From contig CANTUV010000062.1 in assembly GCA_947685225.1 (NCBI GenBank), positions 17,752,501 through 17,816,500 of the forward strand: a DNA stretch of 64,000 bases, written 5' to 3'. The stretch comes from Garcia nutans (taxonomy: Eukaryota; Streptophyta; Magnoliopsida; Malpighiales; Euphorbiaceae). A program made the position numbers and the translations under genes. Every line of letters starts with the position of its first letter. Positions within the stretch are counted from its first letter, which is position 1. Shown one piece after another: positions 21,840 to 31,703 of this stretch. Below the pieces are notes generated by a model. That model ran no database searches and was not told where the DNA came from. It saw only the letters and a program-made list of their open reading frames with translations.

Positions 21840-23051
21840 TCAAGTCTGAAACAGTTGAGGATACTGATCTCGCATCGCTTGCTCACTCTCCCAAGTTGCC
21901 TCTTCTTTACCATGATTCTTCCAAAGAACCTTTACAAATGGCACTTTCTTATTTCTCAACTCTTTCACTTCATGTGCCAAAATAGCAATTGGTTCTTCTT
22001 CAAAAGTTAGATCCAGACTCACCTCAATAAATTCAACTGGTAAAATATGAGATGGGTCAGATCTATACCTTCTCAACATAGAAACATGGAAGACATTATG
22101 GATTCTATCCAACTCAGGCGGCAAAGCAAGACGATAAGCAACTGGTCCAACTCTTTCTAATATCTCATACGGTCCAATAAAATGAGGACTCAGCTTCCCT
22201 CTTCGACCAAATCTTAAAATCTTTTTCCAAGGAGACACTTTCAGAAATACTTTATCTCCAATATCAAATTCTATGTCTCTCCTCTTCAAATCTGAATAAG
22301 ATTTCTGTCGATCTGAAGCTACTTTCAACCGATCCCGAATTAACTTCACTTTCTCTTCCGTTTCTTTAATCAAATTAGGACCAACCAATTTGCCTTCCCC
22401 AACTTCATTCCAACATAGAGGCGTCCTACATCTTCTACCATACAATGCCTCAAATGGTGCCATACCAATACTGGATTGATGACTGTTGTTGTAAGCAAAT
22501 TCTACAAGTGGCAAAAATCTGTCCCAACTTCCAGAGAAATCAATGACACAGCTTCTCAACATATCCTCGATAATCTGTATCACTCTCTCTGACTGCCCAT
22601 CTGTCTGCGGATGAAAAGCAGTGTTAAAATGCAATCGAGAACCCAAAGTACCATGTAAACTCTTCCAAAATCTTGAAGTAAATCCAGGATCTCGATCAGA
22701 CACTAAAGAAATTGGGACTCCATGCAACTTTACCATCTCATTGATGTACAACTCAGCTAACTTCTCAAGTGAAAAGTCCATCCGAACCGGAAGAAAATGA
22801 GCTGTCTTTGTCAACCTATCAACAATCACCCAAATGGCATCATGCTTCCTCTATGTCATAGGTAAACTAGACACAAAATCCATTGTGATTCTCTCCCATT
22901 TCCATTCAGGGACTGATAAAGGTTGAAGCAACCCAGTTGGAACTTGATGCTCAGCTTTCACCCTCTGACAAGTGAGACACTTGGATACAAACTCCGCTAT
23001 GTCTCTTTTCATACCTGACCACCAATAATGTTGTTTCAAATCATGGTACAT
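21840..23051 (-). pseudogene. Tekay-2 integrase with chromodomain
   Basis: The HHCC zinc-binding part is at 23051-22870 (HDLKQHYWWSGM, CLTCQRVKAEHQ). A TAG at about 22848-22850 interrupts the frame. The DDE core follows: IVDRLTKTAHFLPV, VSDRDPGFTSRFW, TAFHPQTDGQSERVIQ. Next comes the GPY/F-type module (KLSPHFIGPYEILERVGPVA) and a C-terminal chromodomain-like segment (EEPIAILAHEVKELRNKKVP, VLWKNHGKEEATWE). In the family it inserts the cDNA, and the chromodomain steers insertion toward heterochromatin. The TAG corresponds to CAG in Tekay-3, a CHG-type C-to-T change. Confidence 0.9.
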
Positions 23052-23084
23052 TTTTGTATTTCCCGGATGTATAGCAAAAATTTA

Positions 23085-24080
23085 CTAATGTGCTTCTTCT
23101 AAAATAATCTTTCTCAATTTAGCATCATCAGGAACACACAATCTATCCTTGAACCAAAGGCTACCATCATCTCTCACAAGAAAATCTCGATTCTCTCTTT
23201 TCTGGCATTCTGACACAATCTGCTGAATTTTCTCATCATCCAATTGAGCCTCTTTAATCTGATCCAACAATATTGGTCTCAATTGCAACTGAGCCAACAA
23301 TGAACCATCATCACATGCTTCAAAACTAGCATGTAACAGTCTCAACTCAACAAGCAACGAGAGCGAATAAACAGCCAAACCTGCCAGAGACTTCCGACTC
23401 AAGGCGTCAGCAACAACATTTGCCTTACCAGGATGATAATCAATCAAACAGTCGTAGTCTTTGATCAGCTCTAACCATCGCCTTTGCCGAAGATTCAGCT
23501 CCCTCTGGACACCCAAATATTTCAAACTTTTAAGATCCGTATAGATAAAACATTTCTCCCCATACAAGTAGTGTCGCCAAATCTTCAAAGCAAATACTAT
23601 AGCTGCCAATTCCAGATCATGTGTTGGATAATTGAGCTCATGCGACTTCAACTTCCGAGAAGCATAAGCTACAACTTTACCCTCTTGCATCAAGACACAT
23701 CCTAAACCATTATGTGAAGCATCACTGTAAATTACATAAGGTTTATCTTCCACGGGTAAAGTAAGAACAGGTGCTTGAGTCAACATTTCTTTCAACTGAT
23801 CAAAACTAGCTTGACACTGATCTGTCCACACAAATCTAACTCCCTTTCGAAGCAATCTGGTGAGTGGAGTAGCTATCAAAGAAAAACCTTTCACAAACCT
23901 TCAATAATAGCCTGCCAAACCCAGAAAACTTCTAACTTCAGTCACTGACTTTGGTGGACTCCAATTCAAAATAGCTTCAACTTTACTTGGATCGACTCTT
24001 ATACCATCTGCTGAAACTATATGACTGAGAAAAGTTACTTGGTCAAGCCAAAACTCACACTTTGACAGCTTAGCATACAA
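23085..24080 (-). pseudogene. Tekay-2 reverse transcriptase thumb and RNase H
   Basis: The main open block is 23894-23085. It has the RNase H core (YSDASHNGLGCVLMQ, VAYASRKL, THDLELAAIVFALKIWRHYLYG, TDLKSLKYL) and NVVADALSR. It ends LRKIILEEAH, followed by TAG TAA (23087-23082). Upstream, 24080-23895 completes the RT thumb but contains a TAG near 24078 and a TGA near 23895, where Tekay-3 has CAG and CGA. RNase H removes template RNA during reverse transcription. Confidence 0.88.
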
Positions 24081-24806
24081 CTACTTCTCTCTCAAGATCT
24101 GTAGTACAATCTGCAGATGCTTGTCAAGCTCCTCTTCATTACGCGAATACACCAAAATATCATCAATGAAGACCACCACAAACTGATCCAAATAAGGTCT
24201 AAACACCCTATTCATCAAATCCATAAAAGCTGCAGGTGCATTCGTCAATCCAAAAGGCATTACTAAAAACTCATAATGCCCATATCTTGTGCGGAAAGCT
24301 GTCTTAGAAACATCTTCAGCTCTAACCCTCAATTGATGGTACCCTGATCTCAAATCAATTTTGGAAAACACCGCTGCTCCCTTCAACTGATCAAAGAGAT
24401 CATCAATTCGGGGCAAAGGATACTTATTCTTGATAGTTACTTTGTTCAATTGCCTATAATCTATGCACAATCTCAAATTACCATCCTTTTTCTTCATAAA
24501 CAACACAGGAGCTCCCCACGGAGAAACACTAGGGCGAATAAACCCTTTATTCAACAACTTCTGCAACTGCACCTTCAACTCTCTCAATTCAGCAGGTGCC
24601 ATTCGATAAGGAGTGATAGAGATGGGAGTGGTACCAGGCAACAAATCGATACCAAACTCAACCTCTCTCTCAGGGGGTAACCCTGGCAACTCCTCTGGAA
24701 ATACATCTGAAAACTCAGCAACTATGGGTATACTATCAAGTTGAGAACCCATTACTCTGGTATCCAAAACATGAGCAAGATAAGCATCACACCCTTTTCT
24801 AATCAA
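24081..24806 (-). pseudogene. Tekay-2 reverse transcriptase
   Basis: The frame covers the end of the protease spacer and the RT fingers and palm: ELPGLPPEREVEFGIDL, YRMAPAELRELK, CIDYRQLNKVTIKNKYPLPR, SKIDLRSGYHQLRV, VMPFGLTNAPAAFMDLMN and the catalytic VVFIDDILVYS with both aspartates intact. It is separated from the protease frame by a frameshift around 24803-24830 and from RNase H by stops. Confidence 0.9.
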
Positions 24807-25558
24807 CTTCCTGCTGAAATAGCTGAAACCAATAAGGATGCAAGTTGTCTCTGCTCACTAGATACTAATATACTTCTACCATCACCAGTTCTCAAAGTAA
24901 CACATTTCTTTTGACAATCTACCACAGCTCCATGCTTAGACAACCAATCCATGCCTAAGATCAAATCATATTCTTTAAAAGGCATTTCAATTAAATCACC
25001 AAGAAACTCCTCACCTTGCACCACAACAGCACTATCACGATGCACCTTACTCACCACAACACTATGTCCTAAAGGATTGGTCACTAAGACATCAAATCCT
25101 AAGGACTCTGAATGCAATTCAGACACAGGCAAGTTAGATGCACTTATGTATGAATGAGTAGATCCTGGATCAATCAAAGCAAGTACTGAAATGCCAAATA
25201 AATAAAATGTACCCGCTATAACTGCTGAAGCATCCGTCTGCCTCTGCATCACATATACTCTCTGAGAAGATCCGGCCTCATCTGGCATGCTGCCCCTGGA
25301 TGAAGATCCTCCTCTCTGACTAAACCCAGGTCTACCACCTCTACTGAAACCTCTGCCCCCTCGACCACCTCTGCTGACACTAGGTCGAGAAGCTGCAGTA
25401 TCAGCCTGCCTATACTCCTGCATCTCAGGACAATCTCTAACAAAATGAGCTGGTGACCCACATCTAAAACACCCAGCTGATCCACCAATCTTCCAACAAA
25501 CACCCCCATGGGTCTTACCACAATGCTCACATACAGGTGGAGTAGACCTCTGAATCAC
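24807..25558 (-). pseudogene. Tekay-2 gag zinc knuckle plus protease
   Basis: The N-terminal part is the end of gag: CEHCGKTHGGVCW and the CCHC knuckle CFRCGSPAHFVRDC, then Arg/Gly-rich repeats (SRGGRGGRGFSRGG). Without a stop it runs into the protease: the active site is LIDPGSTHSYIS (DPG rather than the usual DSG/DTG) and ILGMDWL is the flap/end motif. Tekay-3 has the same DPG. Retroviral-type aspartic protease matures the polyprotein. Confidence 0.87.
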
Positions 25559-25600
25559 TAGAGTCGGGGCACTAGCTACAGAAACTGTTGGTCTCAGCCT

Positions 25601-26464
25601 CTACCTCTGATACTGAACTGATCTACCTGACTGTCTCTGGCTTCTACTGGTTCTCGGAACAAAACTTCCTCGACCCCTCTTCATAGATGAAGACCCTGTC
25701 TCAAACTGGGGTCTCCTTACCCTGGTCTCTTCCTCAGTAGCAGCTGCTGCAATGCCCTGTGCTCTCTCAACACTTCTAGCTGCTGCAACAAGCTGAGAAA
25801 AATCCTGGTATCGGGAACCAGCCACAATGCACATGATAGAGGGCCTCAATCCCTCCTCAAATCTTCGGCACCGGTCTATTTCATCGGAAATAATTCCCCT
25901 GGCATATCGACTCAACCAGATATACTCAATCTCATACTCTGTTACCGTCCGGTTGTCTTGCCTCAAATTCAGGAATTCCATCTTCTTAATATCTTTATAC
26001 TCCCTCAGAAAATGACCATAAGATAATGTAGGTGGATCATCCATGGCATGAGGAACCGTCTTCCACCAGTCATAGGCATCTTTCTGTAGGAGGGACCTAG
26101 CATAGTCAAATTTTTCATCTGAAGTAGCTTGCAACTGGATGAATATTCTCTGCACTTTATCCAACCACTGCTCAGCCACTGCAGGATCGGTAGTGCCCAA
26201 GAAATCTTCAGCCCCATATTTTCTCAACTTATCATAATGTCTTACCGGCACCTGAGGCTGTGGTGGTGGGGGCTGCACTGGAGCTGGCCTCAATAGTTCT
26301 ATCACATGCCTTAGCCAACCCGGCAGAACCTCCTCTGCAGCTAATCTCTCTGGCACAGAAACAGGTGCCTCACTAACCCTCTCAAATCTATCTCCATCTC
26401 TACTCTCTCCTAGAGCTACACTCTCAGCACTTCCTTCTACAGTCTGACGTGAATGGGACTCCAT
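25601..26464 (-). pseudogene. gag: Tekay-2 Gag capsid region
   Basis: It starts at ATG 26464 (MESHSRQ) and aligns with the Tekay-1 gag through the capsid (YGAEDFLGTTDPAVAEQWL, FDYARSLLQKDAYDWWKTV). Compared with Tekay-1 it lacks about nine residues between HFLRE and YKDIKKMEF, an in-frame deletion between similar LREF/PREY codons. It ends at a TAG (25603-25601) where Tekay-3 has CAG. The knuckle region continues in the next block. Confidence 0.88.
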
Positions 26465-26613
26465 TACTACCTATATCTGCAAACACAGCAGAATATTCCT
26501 CATTAAAGATCAAAGACTGCCATACCAAAACATGTATTTTATTCAAAAACCAACTTTTAAAATCAAAATATTCTTTTCCTTACAATTCACCTAGGTTGAG
26601 AATCTCAAACCTA

Positions 26614-26626
26614 GGCTCTGATACCA
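26614..26626 (-). other. Primer-binding site (tRNA-iMet), Tekay-2
   Basis: Minus strand TGGTATCAGAGCC, perfect for the initiator-Met tRNA 3' end, five bases inside the 5' LTR edge at 26632. Confidence 0.93.
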
Positions 26627-26631
26627 AAAAT

Positions 26632-29379
26632 TGTAACACCCCTTCCCGACCTACATGTGTAAGCTGAGTAGAGGCGCCACACTATCCTAATGTTGCTACC
26701 AATTTTACTTAGTCAAATTTTAGTTCCGATTTTTACAGAAATTTTGCCATAGTTTCGCCTAAAATTTGAGTCTCAAGTGTCCATAAAACTGGTTTTTGAA
26801 AACATTTTTACACAAACCAATGCAAACAAAATCATTCTCAGTACACTCCCAATAAATCCCCCTTATAACCTCAACTACAACCTACAAAAAAAAAATTTCA
26901 CTTCTAGTACAAAATAAAGTAAAGGTTTATTATGAAACAAAGTAGATAAAATATTTGTTCGCAATGCAGCGGAAAGTAACAATATTTACAAATTTATATA
27001 CATCAAAACTCAAGTTTTACAAAACATAAAGTTTATACATGTTTGGCAGTCAGTCTTTGATTTTTAAGCCCACTATTCACACTTCAGAATTTAAACTCTA
27101 CTCGGCCTAGAGGAACTCTCTGGTTCCACCCTGTCACCTGCGCGATAAACCACAATCGCGCTAAGCCAACGGCTTAGTGGTACAAACAACCATAATATTA
27201 TGTCTCAATGCAATGCCAATGTCACACAATCAAGTTTCATAAAGAATTCAAAAGAATATTATATTTCACAATCTTACATTATTTAATAATTAATAAAAAC
27301 ATTAATGATTCACATTGAAAACAAAGACAAGCATTGGCCCAAAATACACTAATATGTTATTCAAAGTTCAGAGTTACTGCTTTGGTCCATAATCACATTC
27401 ATCAAGCCCGTAGGCAATATATATATATCTATATCCATGGATAGCGTAACAGACCCAGTCTCTTGGACCTTAACCCGGTTAGAACCGAGGAAATCCTCAA
27501 CCCGGCTAGACTGTTACTGTTTTTGAGGCTTACGACCCAGTCTTTTCACCCCAAAAACATCATATTTCACATATTTCACATTTTTCAACTGGAATCGGCT
27601 TACGACCCGGTCTTTTCACCTATCCAGTGATTCATAGGCATGCCGCCAAACTCAGAACTCTGAAAATTGAATAACATATTAATCACACAATTATTCCATT
27701 TATCTCTTTATCAATCTCTTTCTCAATTCATTTCTCATTTCATTTTCCATGTTTCATTTCATCATCATATAGGCAAATATGCTTCAACCATCTTATTTAC
27801 ATCATTATAACCAAACACATTGATTTTACATCTCATTATATCTCAAATCACATTAATCAATTCATCACTCAAGTGTATATAACCAATGGCATTAACACAC
27901 ATTTTACATGCTCATCACAACATTCACATTATACCAAACATACATTATTAATATGCATTAACAATGCATTAGATTTCTTAACACATTTACAATCAAATGT
28001 ATGTTAAGTCTCAACATCATATGAATGTATGCAATAATGTAGTTTGTACTTACCTTAAAACCAACTCACACCAATCTATACACTTACTCTTCCAAGAATC
28101 CTCAACACATAGGTTAGGGCAATTCAACCTCTTCACAACCTAATCCAAAAGGAATATTAGCAAAATGACCATATGAATAGTAAATTCTGGTTTTGGACTC
28201 AACGTAATCCTTATTTTGAAAAAATTGTATAACATAATCTAATTGACTAAAAACTCTAAAATTGTTACATCTTAAAATCATTCCTTTGAAATTTCAGATC
28301 AAACTGAACACAAAATCTTGGTCAAATAGTTCACCCAATCAGACTGCTCCAATTGCCCTGCATCCTGGCAGCAGTTCTGAACTTTGTGAATTCCATAAAT
28401 TAAATTCAATCAACGTGGTTCCAAATTATTTTTCTCAAATACTAGACTCACTAAGCAACAACATATCCAAAATTCAATTGGATATGAGTTTTCTATATTT
28501 TATTAAAAATCCTGAAAGTTAGCTGTCTCAGTCAAGGTACCTGCTGGAACAGGTCTAATAAAAATAATCTTTCCAAAATCATAACCATTCCAAAATCAAA
28601 TCAACATATTTTTCAGTCATTCTAGACTCATAGAGGCACAACATATCAAAAATTCACTTCAAGAACGTTTTTATATATTTAATTAAAAATCATACAGATC
28701 ACAACATTTACTAATTGTAAAACAGAAATATTTCAAAAGGAGTTCAATGGTTAAAGTACCAGACTCATGTATTCTATGCTTTCAACTTCACTAAACACAA
28801 CTCTTACTCTTCCATCACCAACACTAACCTAACTTCTTATCTTTAATTCAATTTCAACACTTTCAAACATAATCACAACTCAAATAAAACAAGGGAAATC
28901 AAGAGAGAACTTACCAAAGTTGATGAAACTTCAAAATTTTCCAACTCAATCGCTTAATTCTTCCTTCAATTAGCTCTTAAAATTCAAAAACCCTCACTTG
29001 CTCTCTTGCTCCCTTGATGTCCGGCCAACACAAAGAGAAAAGAAAAGAAAATGACAAAGTGTAAGAGACAAAGTCAAATTTCTCATCTCTTTAAACCTCC
29101 ACCAAGTATTCCAAATAAGAAATTACTTAAATACCCTCTTCTATTTATTTTAGCTCCCTTTCCCTTACTTTCCTTTCTAGTAATTTCACAAATAACAAAT
29201 TAAATATCTTCTTCCGTTGACCATCCATTTTGACTTGTATATATGTAATATATATTTCCATATATACAACATATAAACTCTCTCTTAATTCTTTTTTCTT
29301 TCCAATTACACATATACATTTAATTCAAATAAAACAACAATTATATCAAAACTTTTAGGGCACACTTTGGGATATTACA
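26632..29379 (-). repeat. Tekay-2 5' LTR (2748 bp)
   Basis: It runs from TGTAACACCCCTTCCCGACC to GGATATTACA. The double stem-loop is complete here (27140-27177: GCGCGAT...ATCGCGC followed by CTAAGCC-AAC-GGCTTAG). It carries the same CGACCC-type duplicated block (27470-27630) as the partner LTR. The open frame 28262-28522 is LTR sequence without homology. Confidence 0.95.
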
Positions 29380-29416
29380 ACTTAAACAGTCTTCCCCGGT
29401 AGTGGCGCCAAAAACT
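29380..29416 (-). other. Athila-like leader start with tRNA-Asp-type primer-binding site
   Basis: Minus strand 29410-29393 reads TGGCGCCACTACCGGGGA. It differs at three or four positions from TGGCGCCGTTGCCGGGGA, the plant tRNA-Asp complement used by many Athila/Tat elements. It lies six bases from the LTR end (29417). Tekay-2 is inserted at 29380, 13 bases beyond the PBS. Confidence 0.75.
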
Positions 29417-30082
29417 TGTTGCGCTCGAATTAAGTTCTACTACAAGCGTCACTCGCAAGTATACGAGGTAGCTGTAGCAAAGGTGATCGCCCCAAGGTCT
29501 TTTCCCCAAAAAGGCGTAGTTCGTAATAACTTAATTAGCAAGTAATTTAAAAGGGAGAGTTTGTTGTTTGGAATTGTAAAAGAACAATTTAAACCTAAGA
29601 TTAAGGAGTGTAGGGTTGATGTATGAAGGTTGTACATGATCAAATCGATTTGTGGGAAGGTGCCTAGGGTTATAGGTCCATTCAATCAAAGCCCAATTCT
29701 CAATTATCCATTAACATAACCTTGTAAATTAATTTTTTCCTTAAGGTTAATTAGTCAATTACCAATTCATTAGTTCTCACATTCGTGAAATAGCAATAAC
29801 CAATTATTTTACATTTTCAAATTAATGAACCCCTATAACTTATATTTCTAATTCATTCATAGGGTAGTCAATTGCATAGTTCCGATATCGTATTTCACCT
29901 CTTGGTCCTTCATTCAATATCTAGAGATCAATAGGTAGCTAATCTATTAACCTAGCATACAAGCCAATGCAATCAACCACCACAAGGTACATCAATGTAA
30001 ATATCAAATCAAAGCATTCAATCAAATATACTACAAACCCTAGGCATGGGTATTTAGCTCAACATCATCAATTTATAACAAA
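29417..30082 (-). repeat. LTR-B 3' part (5' LTR of the Athila-like element), truncated
   Basis: The reverse complement matches the last ~660 bp of LTR-B (compare 5010-5590 plus 10211-10352 and 17660-18383): AATTGATGATGTTGA, CATTTTGTATTAG-type, the CCGATATCG block near 29881, and TTAGGTTTAAATTGTTCTTT. It ends at the GCGCAACA terminus (29424-29417). At about 30082 it stops abruptly against Tat coding sequence, with about 1.4 kb of the LTR missing. The open frame at 29449-29685 is LTR sequence. Confidence 0.82.
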
Positions 30083-30898
30083 ATGAATGCAATAAAGTCT
30101 GATTTTGCTTACTTGTGTGATGTTTCTCCTGATGGTTGCATACATTCAAATAGCAGTTACATGAGCATCTTTAATATTAATTATGTTAACACACAATCTT
30201 TAAATTTGGGAACAATTGAAAATCCTAAAAACATTAGCATAGCATCCGATTTTACTCCTGATGAGAGAGAGAGATTTGAAAAAATATTCAAAAATTATGA
30301 AGAAGTGTTTGCTTGGTCTTATGAGGATATGCCTGGGATAGATCGAGACATAGCCGAGCATCATATTCCTACTTACACTCACATTAAGCCTGTCAAACAA
30401 AAGCTTAGGCGACTAAGACCTGAGAGGGCTGAATTGGTTAAAGAAGAGGTCACTAAGCAAATACAACTGAAGTTCCTTGAAGTGATAGAATACCCAGATT
30501 GGCTAGCCAACATAGTACCAATGCCAAAGAAAGATGGGAGGATAAGGGTCTGCGTGGACTATAGAGATCTAAACAAGGCTTCCCCTAAGGATGATTTTCC
30601 TTTACCTCACATAGATGTACTCATTGATAGTGTGGCCTCTAGCATGCTACACTCGTTTGTAGATGGATTTTCTGGATACAATCAAGTGTTAATGGCCCAA
30701 GAGGATAAAGCCAAAACCGCCTTCACTACTACATGGGGTATATTTTGTTATAGGGTGATGCCTTTCGGCTTAAAGAATGCTGGAGCAACCTACCAAAGGA
30801 TGGCCACCACACTATTTCATGAAATGATGAACAAAGAAGTTGAAGTATATGTTGATGATATGATGGTGAAGTCGGATACAAGGGACCAACACTTCTAA
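30083..30898 (+). pseudogene. Element A reverse transcriptase (N-terminal part)
   Basis: It begins at MNAIKSDFAYLC, which in element D lies within the spacer before RT (about 59710), so the truncation falls inside the polyprotein. RT motifs: IKPVKQKLRRLRPERAELVK, RVCVDYRDLNKASPKDDFPLP, SGYNQVLMAQEDKAKTAF, YRVMPFGLKNAGATYQRM, and the catalytic VEVYVDDMMVKS with both Asp. A TAA at 30896-30898 ends the frame where D has CAG. Confidence 0.9.
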
Positions 30899-31642
30899 AA
30901 CTTAGAATTATTCTTCGATAGATCTTTGAAGTATAAGCTAAGATTAAACCCGAAGAAGTGTGTATTCGGTGTTACTTCAGGTAAATTGTTGGGACATGTA
31001 ATTGGTTCGAATGGTATTGAGATAGATCCTGACAAAGTCAAAGCAATCAGAGATATGCCAGCCCCAAAGACGGAGAGAGAAGTTCCAGGATTCATTGGTA
31101 AACTGCAGTACATTAGCATATTTATAGCAAAGCTCACAACAATTTGTGAGCCTATCTTCAAATTGTTTAGAAAGAATCAGCCGGTAGTATGGAATGAAGA
31201 ATGTCAAAAGGCCTTTGACCAAATAAAAGAGTATTTGTTGAATCCACCTGTTTTGAAACCACCTAAACCCGGAAAACCTCTATTACTATACTTAGCAGTT
31301 GAAGAAGAGTCGATAGGAGCCATGCTAGCCCAAGCAGATGAGTCGAGGATTGAGCATGCCGTTTACTATTTGAGTAGAAAGCTCCTACCTTATGAAATTA
31401 AGTATAGTATCATCGAAAAGACATGTATAGCCGTGGTTTGGTCTTCTAAGAAGTTGCGGCATTACTTTCAATCGTATAGTGTGCAAGCAATTTCCAGGTT
31501 GGATCCAATGAAGTACTTAAGGGAGACACCCTCTTTAATTGGGAAATATGGTCGATGGTTAATAATATTAGAAGAATTTGAGTTTGAGTATGTAACCAGG
31601 AAAATAATCAAGGGTAGAACGGTGGCAGAATTCCTAGCTTAA
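30899..31642 (+). pseudogene. Element A RT thumb and retroviral-type RNase H
   Basis: It continues with LRLNPKKCVFGVTSGKLLGH, IDPDKVKAI and VPGFIGKLQYI (RT thumb). The RNase H-like domain follows (LLLYLAVEEESIGAMLAQ, HAVYYLSRKLLPYE, YSIIEKTCIAVVW, LRHYFQSYSVQAIS). It stops at TAA 31640-31642 where D has CAA. In Tat elements this first RNase H is usually degenerate; here the usual first catalytic Asp is replaced (YLAVEEE). Confidence 0.87.
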
Positions 31643-31703
31643 CAACCATTACCAGAAAGTGAAGAGGTAATATTGGAATTTCCACATGAACATTTAGAAG
31701 TAA

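Larger units (their letters stand above)
19031..29379 (-). mobile_element. Tekay-2: complete but decayed Tekay/Del chromovirus (10.3 kb)
   Basis: Both LTRs, PBS, polypurine tract and all five domains are present on the minus strand in the order gag-PR-RT-RH-INT-chromodomain. A perfect 5-bp target duplication ACTTA lies at 19026-19030 and 29380-29384. The insertion sits in the leader of the Athila-like element, just past its PBS. At least five stops and one frameshift break the polyprotein, so it is not autonomous now. Confidence 0.95.
13340..30082 (-). mobile_element. Pol-less Athila-like element with LTR-B termini, carrying two nested insertions
   Basis: The pieces are collinear on the minus strand: U5 end of the 5' LTR (30082-29417), PBS (29410-29393), leader (29392-29380 and 19030-18896), gag with zinc knuckle (18895-18384), gag C-terminal part (16326-15293), non-coding 3' region (15292-14053), and U3 start of the 3' LTR (14052-13710, followed by its inverted copy). 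Tekay-2 (19031-29379) and a solo LTR-B (16327-18383) are insertions with clean target duplications. I see no protease, RT, RNase H or integrase, so the element was non-autonomous or lost pol. Both outer LTRs are truncated. Confidence 0.75.

Noticed and set aside
21840..26464. Minus-strand host gene cluster
   Set aside because: Domain order, PBS, polypurine tract, LTRs and target duplication show a single retrotransposon polyprotein broken by stops.
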